From an uncultured Bartonella sp. (GTDB lineage Bacteria > Pseudomonadota > Alphaproteobacteria > Rhizobiales > Rhizobiaceae), in the NCBI RefSeq assembly GCF_945277285.1, contig NZ_CALYPR010000003.1, positions 1 to 64,000 on the forward strand: a stretch of 64,000 nt of DNA, written 5' to 3'. The position numbers were made by a program, and so were the translations under genes. Under the pieces are notes generated by a model. The model saw only the letters and a list, made by a program, of their open reading frames with translations, made no database searches and was not told the DNA's origin. Below are positions 1-9,491 of the stretch, one piece after another (position 1 is the first letter of the stretch; every line of letters begins with the position of its first letter).

Positions 1-224
1 ATAATAAAAAGCGTATGGATTCGTTTACGCTGCTTGCTCGCCTTATTAAGGATCTATGATTTTCAAGGAAAATCGGATGCCTAAAATTGTGCCACTAGTC
101 CGGTTCGCTAGTAGAAATCTTTTTTTAATTGGTTTTCAGTTTTGTTTTGTAGCGTAAAATGGGACGTCGCACTTTTTTTAAAAAGTGTTGTTCCAGCGAC
201 AGAAAAACACTTTGAAAAATGCGT

Positions 225-261
225 AAAACTGCGTAACCGGAAGGCCGGTTGACGCAGTTTT
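225..261. repeat. Large inverted repeat (hairpin) upstream of cobQ
   Basis: The arms 225-240 and 245-261 are complementary over 16 pairs with a single bulged G at 251 and a four-base loop. The stem is closed by A/T pairs at its base, with a short TTTT at the 3' end, so it could act as a weak terminator, or it could be a dispersed palindromic element. No second copy was noticed in the window. Confidence 0.6.
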
Positions 262-273
262 AACTTTACGCAT

Positions 274-338
274 ATTCCGGGCGATACTCATACGCGTGCC
301 CGGAATTACAGCTCTGGTACGCACTACCTGATCCAGAG
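274..338 (+). promoter_or_regulatory. Two consecutive stem-loops, possible structured leader
   Basis: A perfect 9-bp inverted repeat (ATTCCGGGC at 274-282 with GCCCGGAAT at 298-306) is followed at once by a 6-bp stem (312-317 with 333-338, CTCTGG/CCAGAG). Two GC-rich stems in AT-rich DNA about 145-200 bases before cobQ suggest a structured RNA or the end of an upstream unit. The role is inferred; it does not match the cobalamin riboswitch consensus that I know. Confidence 0.35.
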
Positions 339-481
339 AGAAACAATTTGTTTTTGTTTCTGAACTCTGTTTAAATGAACAATGTTAATCACGGGTTAGC
401 GAACACTTAAGGAAGTATGAAAATCGCATTTTTTTTTAAAAAAAAATCGGTTTTTTTTAACGTCGCGAAGGACAAACAAAT

Positions 482-1936
482 TTGACGCGTGCATTAATGT
501 TTCAAGGCACAGGTTCGGATGTTGGCAAAACTGTTCTGGTCGCCGGGTTTTGCCGTTTGGCTTACCGTATGGGATTAAAAGTGTTGCCTTTTAAGCCGCA
601 AAATATGTCAAATAATGCTGCTGTTGCTGATGACGGTGGCGAGATTGGCCGCGGGCAATGGCTGCAGGCTTTTGCTGCGCGCGCCAAACCGTCTGTGCAC
701 ATGAATCCGGTTTTATTAAAACCGCAGAGTGAAACGGGTTCGCAAATCATTCTACAGGGAAAACTGTTCGGTAAAGCCAAAGGTGCCGATTATCAAAAAA
801 TGAAAGGCACACTTCTTGATAGAGTGATGGACTCTTATAAAATATTGGCATCGAAGTGCGATTTGATACTTGTTGAAGGGGCAGGGTCGCCAGCTGAAAT
901 AAACCTCCGTCAGGGGGATATTGCCAACATGGGATTTGCCCGTCGTGCCAATATACCGGTTGTCTTGATCGGTGATATTGACCGCGGTGGTGTTATTGCC
1001 TCGCTGGTGGGTACTTCGCAAATCATTGACAAAGAAGACCGCGCTTTGGTTTGCGGTTATCTCATTAATAAATTCCGTGGTGATATTTGCCTGTTTGAAG
1101 ACGGATTGACAGAAATTGAACGTTTTACCGGCTGGCCTTGTCTTGGCGTTATTCCGTGGCTTAAAAGCGCAAAACTTTTACCGGCAGAAGATTCAATGGT
1201 TCTTGGAAAGGCTATGCCAAAAAAGACCGCCAAGTTAAAAATAGCGGTGCCGCTACTACCTCACATTGCCAATTTTGACGATCTAGATCCATTAAAGCAT
1301 GAAAGCAATGTTGAAATCGTCTTTGTCAATGAGGGGGAAGCTTTTCCCGCTGATTGTACGGTGGTTTTCCTTCCCGGATCGAAATCGACTATAGCTGATA
1401 TTCAGGCTTTGCGTGAACGGGGCTGGGCACAGGCAATTATAAAACATGCAAGAAATGGTGGTGTCGTCATTGGCGTGTGTGGCGGTTTCCAAATATTGGG
1501 AAACAAAATTTTTGACCCCGGTGCGCAAGAGGGCAATATTACCGAAATTGATGGCCTCGGCCTTCTAGATATGGTCACAGAAATTGCGCCTGAAAAAGTC
1601 ACCCGCAATGTTCGTGCCCTCCATGTCAAAAGCGGGGCGCCCTTGCAAGGTTATGAAATTCATATGGGAAAAACGTTTGGTCCTGATTGCGGGCGGGCAC
1701 CGCTAAAAATTGCAGATATGAACGATGGCGCAATGTCACCGGATGGCAAAGTGTGGGGAACCTATCTTCACGGCCTATTTGCTTCAGACATTTTTCGCCG
1801 TCATTTTATTGAAAGCTTTGGTGGTAAGCCCGATTATCTGGGACATTTTGAAAAAGTCGACCAAGCTCTGGAAGAAATTGCCGACGAGTTGGAAAAGGCG
1901 GTTCATGTCGAGGCACTTTTTCAGCTTGCACGTTAG
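482..1936 (+). CDS. cobQ: Cobyric acid synthase CobQ
   Basis: CobQ amidates side chains b, d, e and g of adenosylcobyrinic acid a,c-diamide with glutamine and ATP in the cytoplasm, giving cobyric acid. The 484-residue protein has the family's usual length. An N-terminal ATP-binding region carries GTGSDVGKT near residues 9-17, and the C-terminal glutamine amidotransferase domain has the nucleophile Cys333 in GVCGGFQ and the catalytic His430 in YLHG. The start is TTG at 482, supported by GAAGGA at 467-472 with nine bases of spacing. It stands apart from the cobP-cobO run by about 240 bp, so it is probably its own transcription unit. Confidence 0.95.
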   Translation: MTRALMFQGTGSDVGKTVLVAGFCRLAYRMGLKVLPFKPQNMSNNAAVADDGGEIGRGQWLQAFAARAKPSVHMNPVLLKPQSETGSQIILQGKLFGKAKGADYQKMKGTLLDRVMDSYKILASKCDLILVEGAGSPAEINLRQGDIANMGFARRANIPVVLIGDIDRGGVIASLVGTSQIIDKEDRALVCGYLINKFRGDICLFEDGLTEIERFTGWPCLGVIPWLKSAKLLPAEDSMVLGKAMPKKTAKLKIAVPLLPHIANFDDLDPLKHESNVEIVFVNEGEAFPADCTVVFLPGSKSTIADIQALRERGWAQAIIKHARNGGVVIGVCGGFQILGNKIFDPGAQEGNITEIDGLGLLDMVTEIAPEKVTRNVRALHVKSGAPLQGYEIHMGKTFGPDCGRAPLKIADMNDGAMSPDGKVWGTYLHGLFASDIFRRHFIESFGGKPDYLGHFEKVDQALEEIADELEKAVHVEALFQLAR

Positions 1937-2174
1937 ACTTTAAGTCGTTATCTCTATTCACACCGGTTTTTCTGCAAAAAAAATTTGTAGAAAATGTAAA
2001 CGGACTATCTGGAAATGGACCCAATCAGGGCATTTTATCCGGGCCGGCCAGTCAAATTGTTGAAATAATAATCGGGCTGAGGGTCAGGCTTTATATCGAT
2101 TCTCGTTCCAATTGATTAAGACATGATGTTTCGGCTTTATCTCTTCAGGTTGTTGGTGAATACTGGTCAGGCAT

Positions 2175-2699
2175 GTGGAGGAGTTTTTGTCAAAGATAAC
2201 ATTGGTACTTGGCGGGACACGTTCAGGCAAATCGGTTTTTGCTGAAAATTATGTTTTGTCGACCCAAAAACAGCCGGTCTATCTGGCGACGGCTGAAATC
2301 TTTAATGAAGAGATGAAAAAGCGTATAAAAACCCACCAGTCTCGACGGCAGTCAATTTGGATCAATGTTGAAGAGCCGGTTGATATTTTAAAAGTTTTGC
2401 AGCACCATAATAGCGTCGATAAAATTGTTCTTGTCGATTGTTTGAGCGTATGGCTTGGCAATTTGATAGAACATCATCTTGATCCAGAACAAGAAATGGC
2501 AAATCTTGTTGATGGACTTGCATCCATTGAAGTGGAAACAGTTATCGTTGCAAGTGAAGTGGGCTTGGGCATTGTCCCGGAAAATAGGCTGGCCCGCGAA
2601 TTTAGCGATTATGCCGGGGCATTAAATCAGAAAATTGCTGCCATTGCAGCAAATGTCTTTTTTGTTGCGGCGGGTTTGCCGCTCAGGTTGAAAGGCTAA
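2175..2699 (+). CDS. cobP: Adenosylcobinamide kinase / adenosylcobinamide-phosphate guanylyltransferase
   Basis: This bifunctional enzyme (CobU in enterobacteria) phosphorylates adenosylcobinamide and transfers GMP to it, preparing the corrin for attachment of the lower ligand. The 174 residues begin with the P-loop GGTRSGKS (13-20); the guanylated histidine is expected at His54 within RIKTHQSRR, and DCLSVWL follows, as in the family. The first in-frame start is GTG 2175, but GGAGGAG (2177-2183) could instead serve the TTG at 2187, so the first four residues are uncertain. It is the first gene of a run with cobW only five bases downstream. Confidence 0.92.
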   Translation: MEEFLSKITLVLGGTRSGKSVFAENYVLSTQKQPVYLATAEIFNEEMKKRIKTHQSRRQSIWINVEEPVDILKVLQHHNSVDKIVLVDCLSVWLGNLIEHHLDPEQEMANLVDGLASIEVETVIVASEVGLGIVPENRLAREFSDYAGALNQKIAAIAANVFFVAAGLPLRLKG

Positions 2700-2704
2700 A
2701 TCTC

Positions 2705-3772
2705 ATGTCGGAACAAAAATTTTTACAAAGCAAAATTCCCACCACTGTTATTACAGGTTTTTTAGGATCGGGAAAAACAACGATGATCAGGCATCTTCTG
2801 GAAAATGCCAAGGGTAAGCGTATTGCTCTTATCATCAATGAATTTGGCGAACTCGGTGTTGATGGCGGGTTACTTAAAGGTTGTGGTCTTGATAATTGCC
2901 ATGGCGATGATCTTATCGAACTTAATAATGGCTGCATTTGCTGCACAGTTGCCGAAGAATTTATCCCGACCATGACAAAACTTTTAGAGCGGGAAGATAG
3001 GCCTGATCATATTGTTATTGAAACGTCCGGTCTCGCGCTTCCCCAGCCGCTTGTTGCAGCGTTCAACTGGCCGGAAATTAAAACACAGGTTACAGTTGAT
3101 GGAGTGATTACGGTGATTGATGCACCGGCTGTTGCCGAAGGCCGTTTTGCCGACGACATAGACAAGATCAATGCCGAGCGTGCGCAAGATACCTCTATTA
3201 CCCATGAGAGCCCGCTTGAAGAACTTTTTGAAGACCAAATTCATGCGGCTGATCTTATTGTTCTGAATAAAGTAGATCTTATTGACGAAGACACACTCAA
3301 CCGTGTGCGTGACGTTGTTTCAAGCCACAGCGACAGGGTTGCACAAATGGTAACGTCAAGTTTTGGCAGCATTGGCATTGATCTTCTATTGGGCTTGGGC
3401 GTTGGCACAGAAGACGATATTGATAACCGCAAATCGCATCACGAATTACACCATGCCAATGGTGTCCCGCATAATCACGATGAATTTAAGAGTTTTGTTG
3501 TGAAAGCACCGTCAATTCATGATCCGAAAGCTTTTGTCGAGGCTTTGAAAACCATTATTGCTGACAATGATATATTACGCCTGAAAGGTTTTATCAATGT
3601 GGTTGGCAAGCCGATGCGCCTTGTTGTTCAGGCCGTTGGGCAGAGGATTGAAACCTATTTTGACCGGCCATGGCAGAAAGATGAACGCCATGAAAGTCAT
3701 CTTGTTGTGATTGCACTTCATGAGATAGATGAGAAGAAGGTGCGCAAAACAATCGAAGCGCTTAATGACTGA
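2705..3772 (+). CDS. cobW: CobW family GTPase, cobalamin locus metallochaperone
   Basis: CobW proteins are G3E-family P-loop GTPases thought to deliver cobalt to the CobN chelatase. The 355-residue protein has the Walker A motif GFLGSGKT (18-25), the metal-binding CxCC motif at Cys77-Cys80 (CICC), the NKVD guanine-specificity motif, a histidine-rich linker from about residue 245 to 260, and the C-terminal CobW domain. The stop codon overlaps the cobN start by one base (TGATG), so the two are translationally coupled. Position between cobP and cobN supports a cobalt role over the zinc roles of relatives; that is inference. Confidence 0.93.
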   Translation: MSEQKFLQSKIPTTVITGFLGSGKTTMIRHLLENAKGKRIALIINEFGELGVDGGLLKGCGLDNCHGDDLIELNNGCICCTVAEEFIPTMTKLLEREDRPDHIVIETSGLALPQPLVAAFNWPEIKTQVTVDGVITVIDAPAVAEGRFADDIDKINAERAQDTSITHESPLEELFEDQIHAADLIVLNKVDLIDEDTLNRVRDVVSSHSDRVAQMVTSSFGSIGIDLLLGLGVGTEDDIDNRKSHHELHHANGVPHNHDEFKSFVVKAPSIHDPKAFVEALKTIIADNDILRLKGFINVVGKPMRLVVQAVGQRIETYFDRPWQKDERHESHLVVIALHEIDEKKVRKTIEALND

Positions 3773-6700
3773 TGCATCTTTTACTTGCTCAAAAAGGGAC
3801 GATTGCCGAACAAGATAAAGCAATTGATCTCGGCCAGTCGGCTGCCGATGTCATTTTTCTTTCGGCCGCCGATACCGAGCTTGCGAGTATTTCGGTTGCC
3901 AAAGCAGCACTGAAAAATAAAACGTCATCGTTGCGACTTGTCAATCTGCTTTCGCTATCGCATCCGATGTCGGTCGACACTTATGTTAAAAAAACTGCAT
4001 CGAAAGCGCAGCTTATTGTTTTGCGTGTAATTGGCGGGGAAAGTTATTGGCCCTATGGATTGCAAGTTCTGCATTCATTGGCATTGGAAAAAAATATCAA
4101 ACTTGTTGTGCTTCCCGGAGATGACAAGTTTGATGAAGGGCTTGCCAAATTCTCTACAGTCGACAAAGATGACTGCCGCAATCTCTGGCACTATCTTATA
4201 GAGGCAAGCGCGCCAAATATGCGCTCTTTTCTGGAATATTGCGATTATATATTGGGAAGGCATGACCGACCGGTAGAAGCGGTTCCGCTAATGAAAGCCG
4301 GCCTATGGTTTCCGGCAGATAAAGCTTTAACAATTGATGACCTTGTTCAGCTCAAAAATGAAACGAAAAAACCGGTGGCGGCAATCTGCTTTTATCGGGC
4401 GTTGGTGCAAAGCGGACAAACAGCAAGTGTCGAGGCACTGATTGATGCACTGGAAACACGGGAAATTTTGCCTCTTCCGATATTTGTTTCCAGTCTCAAA
4501 GACGAATTAAGTGTGGCCATTGTTGATGCTATTTTTTCGCGCCTGTCACCTGATATCGTACTGAATGCAACCGGTTTTGCTGTTTCAAACGGCCATGCAG
4601 AGCGTAAGCCTACGGTGCTTGAAAAGCGCGGGGCAATGGTTTTGCAGGTTGTATTTTCAGGAAGCAGCAAAGAACAGTGGCAAAAAGATGGGCGCGGGCT
4701 TGGCGCACGTGATCTGGCAATGAATGTTGCCTTGCCCGAAGTTGACGGGCGCGTTTTCACTCGTGCGGTATCGTTCAAATCAGCGGTCGAATTTGATGAA
4801 GAGACGCAATGCAATGTGGTCGTTCATAAACCCTTGAAAAACAGGGTAGATTTTGTCGCCGAGCTTACAAAAAACTGGATAAGACTTCGCAATAAAAAAA
4901 CCGAAGAGCGACATATCGCAGTTATTATGGCCAATTATCCGGGCGGCGATGGCCGCTTGGGACATGGTGTCGGGCTTGATACGCCGGCTGCGATGATTGT
5001 CACTCTCAATGCTATGAAAAAGAGTGGCTATCCAATTGAAAATATTCCGGAAAACGGCAATGAGCTAATGCGTCTTATGATTGCCGGCCCGACCAATGAA
5101 GGAGTTAAAGGACGCATTATCAGAACGTCGCTTTCTTTGAGTCTTTACAAGAAATTATTTCAAACTCTTGATAAAAAGATTCAAGCAGAAATAAAAGCGC
5201 GTTGGGGAGAACCGGAAGATGATGCCTATGTCGTAGACCAAGGATTGGCGTTGCCGGTTTTCACGCTTGGCGAAACGGTAATCGGGCTACAGCCGGAACG
5301 TGCTTTTGGTATGGATGCAAAGCAGGTCTACCATGCGCCGGATATTGTGCCGACCCATCACTATCTGGCATTCTATTTCTGGTTACGATTTGTCTATAAG
5401 GCTGATGCCATCATCCATATGGGCAAGCATGGAAATCTTGAATGGTTGCCGGGAAAGGCGCTGGCGTTGTCTTGCCATTGCTATCCCGAAATTGCCCTTG
5501 GGCCGATGCCACATATCTACCCCTTTATCGTCAATGATCCGGGCGAGGGAACGCAAGCCAAACGGCGTTCTTCGGCGGTTATAATCGACCATTTGACACC
5601 ACCGTTGACACGGGCAGAAAGCTACGGTCCGTTGAAAGACCTCGAAAGTCTGGTTGACGAATATTATGAGGCTTCGGGCATAGACCCGCGGCGGCTGGTC
5701 AAATTGAAAGGCGAAATTCTTGACCTTGTAAGACTGACCGGGCTCAATCACGATGCAGGCATTGAAGAACATGATAGTGATGATCTGGCACTGGAAAAAC
5801 TCGATGCATTTTTATGTGATCTGAAAGAATTACAAATAAGAGATGGTTTGCATATCTTCGGAAAGTCGCCGTCTGGCGAACAACTGGAAAATCTGCTTGT
5901 TGCGACAGCCCGCGTGCCGCGGGGCGAGGGAGAAAACGGCAGTCTTCATCGCGCCATTGCCGATGATTTGGGGCTTGAGCTTGATCCACTTGATTGCGCT
6001 TTTGCAGAAAAATGGGACGGTGCAAAGCCGGAAATTTTACAAGCTTTAAGTGACAGTGTATGGCGAACGAAAGGTGACACCGTTGAGCGTATCGAACTGT
6101 TGGCTTCGGCACTGGTTTCCCGCAAACTAGCTGTTCCTGAAAATTTCCGGAAAACGGCACCAATCCTCAAAAATATTGAAGAAACTTTGCGTCCATTGAT
6201 ATTGAGTTGCGGTGAGGCAGAAATAGATGGTCTTTTGACCGCACTTAACGGACATTTTGTTGAGCCCGGGCCATCAGGTGCCCCAACACGCGGGCGACCG
6301 GATGTGTTTCCGACGGGAAGGAACTTTTTTTCCGTCGATACCAGAGCGGTGCCAACCCCCTCGGCATGGCAGCTGGGCAAAAAATCGGCGGAACTTCTCA
6401 TTATCCGTTATGTGCAAGACCATGGCGAATGGCCAAAGGCTTTTGGCTTGACGGCATGGGGCACAGCCAATATGCGCACCGGCGGGGATGATATTGCGCA
6501 GGCTTTGGCTCTGATCGGGGTGAAACCTGCATGGGATGCTGCTTCGCGCCGTGTCACCGGTGTAGAGGTGATACCGGTTGCCGTATTGGGGAGGCCACGT
6601 GTTGACGTTACGCTTAGAATCTCCGGCTTTTTTCGTGATGCATTTCCTGAACAGATCGCCTTGTTCGATCAGGCAGTGCGTCTTATTGCAAATCTTGATG

Positions 6701-7500
6701 AAGATGAAGACGACAATCCTATTCACGCACGCTACAGCCATGATGTCGAAGAACTTATAAAAGCCGGAAGTAGTGAACAGGAAGCACAAAACGAGGCTGG
6801 ATTTCGCATTTTTGGTGCCCGCCCGGGTGTTTATGGCACCGGAGTTCAGGAACTTCTTGACAAAGGAGAGTGGAAAGATTGCAGCGACCTTGGCAAAGCA
6901 TGGATTGCCCATTCTTCTTATGCCTATGGCAAGGATGATGGTGTTGCGGCCAAAAATATGCTTGAAACACGGCTGCATCATCTCAATGCGGTGGTGCAAA
7001 ACCAGGATAATCGCGAGCACGATCTTCTGGATTCTGGAGAATATTACGCGTTTGAAGGGGGAATGGCCTCTGCGGTTGCCGACAAAAAAGGGGCTTTTCC
7101 AAAGGTCTACCACAATGATATGTCGCGTCCCGAACGGCCGTTGATCAAAACCTTGCAGGAAGAAATAGGTCGCACATTACATGGACGGGCGGTTAACCCA
7201 AAATGGATAAAAGGGGTGATGCGCCACGGTTTTAAAGGTGCGGTTGAAATGGCAGCAACAGTCGATTATCTGTTCGCATTTTCGGCAACCACCAATGCAG
7301 TTTCTAACGAGCATTTCGAGGCGATTTATAACGCTTATATTGAAGATGACACTGTGTGCCAATTCTTGACGGAAAATAACCCTGCAGCATTGCGCGAAAT
7401 GGCACACAAGCTTGAACAGGCCATAACCCGCAAGTTATGGAAACCACGCTCGAACTCTGCCTTGTTTGAATTGGAAAAATTGCAGAAAGATTCAAAATAA
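3772..7500 (+). CDS. cobN: Aerobic cobaltochelatase large subunit CobN
   Basis: CobN is the porphyrinoid-binding subunit of the ATP-dependent cobaltochelatase that inserts cobalt into hydrogenobyrinic acid a,c-diamide. At 1242 residues it has the expected length and continuous similarity to the CobN/BchH magnesium chelatase H family, including the HMGKHGNLEWLPGK segment typical of the family. It needs the AAA+ partners CobS and CobT, neither of which is in this window. Start and stop both overlap neighbours by one base (cobW upstream, cobO downstream), which indicates a single coupled operon. Confidence 0.96.
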   Translation: MHLLLAQKGTIAEQDKAIDLGQSAADVIFLSAADTELASISVAKAALKNKTSSLRLVNLLSLSHPMSVDTYVKKTASKAQLIVLRVIGGESYWPYGLQVLHSLALEKNIKLVVLPGDDKFDEGLAKFSTVDKDDCRNLWHYLIEASAPNMRSFLEYCDYILGRHDRPVEAVPLMKAGLWFPADKALTIDDLVQLKNETKKPVAAICFYRALVQSGQTASVEALIDALETREILPLPIFVSSLKDELSVAIVDAIFSRLSPDIVLNATGFAVSNGHAERKPTVLEKRGAMVLQVVFSGSSKEQWQKDGRGLGARDLAMNVALPEVDGRVFTRAVSFKSAVEFDEETQCNVVVHKPLKNRVDFVAELTKNWIRLRNKKTEERHIAVIMANYPGGDGRLGHGVGLDTPAAMIVTLNAMKKSGYPIENIPENGNELMRLMIAGPTNEGVKGRIIRTSLSLSLYKKLFQTLDKKIQAEIKARWGEPEDDAYVVDQGLALPVFTLGETVIGLQPERAFGMDAKQVYHAPDIVPTHHYLAFYFWLRFVYKADAIIHMGKHGNLEWLPGKALALSCHCYPEIALGPMPHIYPFIVNDPGEGTQAKRRSSAVIIDHLTPPLTRAESYGPLKDLESLVDEYYEASGIDPRRLVKLKGEILDLVRLTGLNHDAGIEEHDSDDLALEKLDAFLCDLKELQIRDGLHIFGKSPSGEQLENLLVATARVPRGEGENGSLHRAIADDLGLELDPLDCAFAEKWDGAKPEILQALSDSVWRTKGDTVERIELLASALVSRKLAVPENFRKTAPILKNIEETLRPLILSCGEAEIDGLLTALNGHFVEPGPSGAPTRGRPDVFPTGRNFFSVDTRAVPTPSAWQLGKKSAELLIIRYVQDHGEWPKAFGLTAWGTANMRTGGDDIAQALALIGVKPAWDAASRRVTGVEVIPVAVLGRPRVDVTLRISGFFRDAFPEQIALFDQAVRLIANLDEDEDDNPIHARYSHDVEELIKAGSSEQEAQNEAGFRIFGARPGVYGTGVQELLDKGEWKDCSDLGKAWIAHSSYAYGKDDGVAAKNMLETRLHHLNAVVQNQDNREHDLLDSGEYYAFEGGMASAVADKKGAFPKVYHNDMSRPERPLIKTLQEEIGRTLHGRAVNPKWIKGVMRHGFKGAVEMAATVDYLFAFSATTNAVSNEHFEAIYNAYIEDDTVCQFLTENNPAALREMAHKLEQAITRKLWKPRSNSALFELEKLQKDSK

Positions 7501-8126
7501 TGGAAACTAAAGATCCGTTGAGCCAAGAAGAAATTAACATCCGCCACAGTGAAAAAATGAAAAAGAAAGAAGTGGCGCGAAAAAAAATCGAGGCTGGCAA
7601 AACCAAAGAAAAAGGCCTTCTTATTGTTCATACCGGTAAAGGAAAGGGCAAGACAACGGCAGCTTTTGGCATGGTTTTTCGTGCACTCGGACAGAATATG
7701 AAAGTAGGAGTTGTTCAGTTTGTCAAAGGTCTGCGCCCGACAGGCGAGCGGATAGCACTGGAAAAATTTGGTGATCAGGTGCGCGTCTATGCCCATGGTG
7801 AAGGGTTTACATGGGAAACCCAGGATCGTGAAAAAGACATTGCACAGGCAAAGGCAGCATGGGAGGTCGCCAGGAAAATGATTCTTGACGAGACAACGGA
7901 TATGGTGCTGTGTGATGAATTGAATATTGTTTTGCGTTACGATTATTTGTCTTTGGAAGAAGTGCTTGATGTGTTGTCGCACCGTCCTTTCATGAAGCAT
8001 GTTATTATTACCGGGCGCAATGCCCGCGGGCCACTGATTGAAGCCGCCGATCTGGTGACAGAGATGGAATTGGTGAAACATCCGTTTCGTTCCGGCATAA
8101 AAGGACAGAAGGGAATAGAGTTTTGA
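7500..8126 (+). CDS. cobO: Corrinoid adenosyltransferase (CobO/BtuR type)
   Basis: This enzyme transfers the 5'-deoxyadenosyl group of ATP to the cobalt of cob(I)yrinic acid a,c-diamide or salvaged corrinoids. The 208 residues carry a lysine-rich N-terminus and then the P-loop TGKGKGKTT (about 45-53), followed by the conserved CDELN and TGRN segments of the CobA/CobO/BtuR family. It overlaps cobN by one base and the next permease gene by one base. Confidence 0.95.
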   Translation: METKDPLSQEEINIRHSEKMKKKEVARKKIEAGKTKEKGLLIVHTGKGKGKTTAAFGMVFRALGQNMKVGVVQFVKGLRPTGERIALEKFGDQVRVYAHGEGFTWETQDREKDIAQAKAAWEVARKMILDETTDMVLCDELNIVLRYDYLSLEEVLDVLSHRPFMKHVIITGRNARGPLIEAADLVTEMELVKHPFRSGIKGQKGIEF

Positions 8127-8554
8127 TGAGTGCAACATGGCAGTTCTGGGCATTCCTTTCGGCAATATTTGCTGCACTCACCGCAATTTTTGCCAAAGTT
8201 GGAATTTCCGGCATTAATTCGGATTTTGCCACCCTTGTCAGAACCATTGTGATTATAGCCGCCCTGTGCTTGTTTTTAAGTGTGACAGGGCAATGGCAAC
8301 GTCCGGGTACTGTTTCGGCAAAATCCTGGGTTTTTCTTATTCTTTCAGGTCTTGCAACAGGTGCTTCATGGCTTGCCTATTTCCGGGCACTGCAATTGGG
8401 GGACGCCTCTCACGTTGCACCAATCGACAAATTGTCGGTGATTTTTGTCGCCATATTCGGCGTTACTTTTCTCGGTGAAAAACTGACAGCAATCAATTGG
8501 ACAGGTGTTGTACTTATTGGTGCCGGTGTCATTCTGCTTTCGCTAAAAATGTAG
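8126..8554 (+). CDS. Small EamA-type (DMT superfamily) membrane protein in the cob operon
   Basis: A 142-residue hydrophobic protein with about five predicted membrane segments and one EamA-like unit, half the length of the common ten-helix DMT transporters; single-unit members would have to act as dimers. The ATG at 8126 overlaps the cobO stop by one base (TGATG), so it is co-translated with the cobalamin genes. Motifs LATGASWLAYFRALQLGDAS and GEKLTAINW are typical of the family. Its substrate is unknown; the operon suggests a metal, a corrinoid intermediate or a precursor, but this is inference. Its stop nearly meets the convergent TauE gene, overlapping by 12 bases. Confidence 0.85.
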   Translation: MSATWQFWAFLSAIFAALTAIFAKVGISGINSDFATLVRTIVIIAALCLFLSVTGQWQRPGTVSAKSWVFLILSGLATGASWLAYFRALQLGDASHVAPIDKLSVIFVAIFGVTFLGEKLTAINWTGVVLIGAGVILLSLKM

Positions 8555-9331
8555 CCATTGCCGCAGCGGATTGTCATGTGCCTGCAAAAGCTTATAGGCA
8601 AGAATGAAGCACACAATCACCAATAGTGGTTTGATGAGTTTTGCACCGGTTTTCATAGCAACGCGCGCGCCTAGTTGTGCACCAATGAATTGTGCTATTC
8701 CCATGGCAATGCCGATCCATATATCAATCGAACCGACTACGGCAAAAGTTAGAAAACCGCCGAGATTGGAAGAAAAGTTGAGAAGCTTTGTGTGGGCGGT
8801 GGCCTTAAGAATTCCAAAGCCTGATAAAGAAACAAAGGCAAGCATATAGAAGGAACCGGCGCCGGGACCAAATATACCATCGTAAAAGCCAACGAGCGGA
8901 GCCATTGTCAAAGCAAAAACTATAGGGCGGATACGCTCTTGTCTATCGAGATCATTAAGGTTTGGTTTCAAAGCGAAATAGATAGCGACAATAACAAGCA
9001 GAATTGGCAAGAAGGCCTGAAATATTCTGATAGGTATCAGCGTTGCGACAAGTGCGCCAATAATGCCGCCAAGGAAGGCCATGAACGCTTGACCGACCTG
9101 TTTTTTGATATTGACGTGGCCACCACGTGCATAAGCTATCATTGCCGAAAAAGAGCCAAACAGCCCTTGCAACTTGTTGGTGCCCAGTGTTTCGATTGGC
9201 GGCAGGCCAGAAAGCATGAGTGCCGGAATAGTGATAAGACCGCCGCCGCCGGCAATTGAATCGATAAAACCGGCAATAAGACCGGCAAAAATCAACATCA
9301 ATGCAGTCGGGTCTGACAAAAATTCTATCAT
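8543..9331 (-). CDS. TauE/SafE family membrane permease
   Basis: A 262-residue inner-membrane protein of the TauE/SafE (sulfite or sulfonate exporter, DUF81) family, with the typical glycine-rich first helix (FIDSIAGGGGLI) and a second repeat (GFYDGIFGPGAGSF). About eight membrane segments are expected. ATG 9331 is preceded by AGGTAAG; a TTG at 9337 is an alternative start. It lies on the strand opposite to the surrounding cob genes, converging with the EamA gene and diverging from the TerB-like gene. Substrate cannot be read from the sequence. Confidence 0.9.
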   Translation of the reverse strand: MIEFLSDPTALMLIFAGLIAGFIDSIAGGGGLITIPALMLSGLPPIETLGTNKLQGLFGSFSAMIAYARGGHVNIKKQVGQAFMAFLGGIIGALVATLIPIRIFQAFLPILLVIVAIYFALKPNLNDLDRQERIRPIVFALTMAPLVGFYDGIFGPGAGSFYMLAFVSLSGFGILKATAHTKLLNFSSNLGGFLTFAVVGSIDIWIGIAMGIAQFIGAQLGARVAMKTGAKLIKPLLVIVCFILAYKLLQAHDNPLRQWLHF

Positions 9332-9491
9332 CGGCAAATCTTACCTGAATAATATTTAAATTACGCATAGCGGAATAATTTTTATAAAGAAACTCCAAAC
9401 GTTGCATTCATGCACTTGTCTTTTTCACGCAATGTTGGCAATCTCGATTGTCAGTTCAGGTGGTCCAATGGGGCAAGAAGCGGAGTTACGC

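Larger units (their letters stand above)
1..481. other. Gene-free leader region upstream of cobQ
   Basis: I see no coding region here. The DNA is AT-rich with several long inverted repeats: a T/A palindrome at 170-187, a large near-perfect hairpin at 225-261, a 9-bp stem at 274-306 and a 6-bp stem at 312-338. A further run of T and A tracts lies at 428-458 just before the cobQ ribosome binding site. The conserved boxes of a cobalamin riboswitch were not found. Whether the hairpins end an upstream transcript or form a leader of cobQ cannot be decided from sequence alone. Confidence 0.6.

Noticed and set aside
274..338. Cobalamin riboswitch or tRNA-like element
   Set aside because: Neither the B12 box nor a cloverleaf can be formed; only two simple stem-loops are present.
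6274..7113. 279-codon open frame on the minus strand inside cobN
   Set aside because: It lies wholly opposite the well-conserved C-terminal part of cobN, has no recognisable family and a cysteine/histidine-rich composition typical of antisense frames.
7335..8177. 280-codon minus-strand frame across cobN, cobO and the EamA gene
   Set aside because: It spans three confident genes on the other strand and shows no domain or ribosome binding site.
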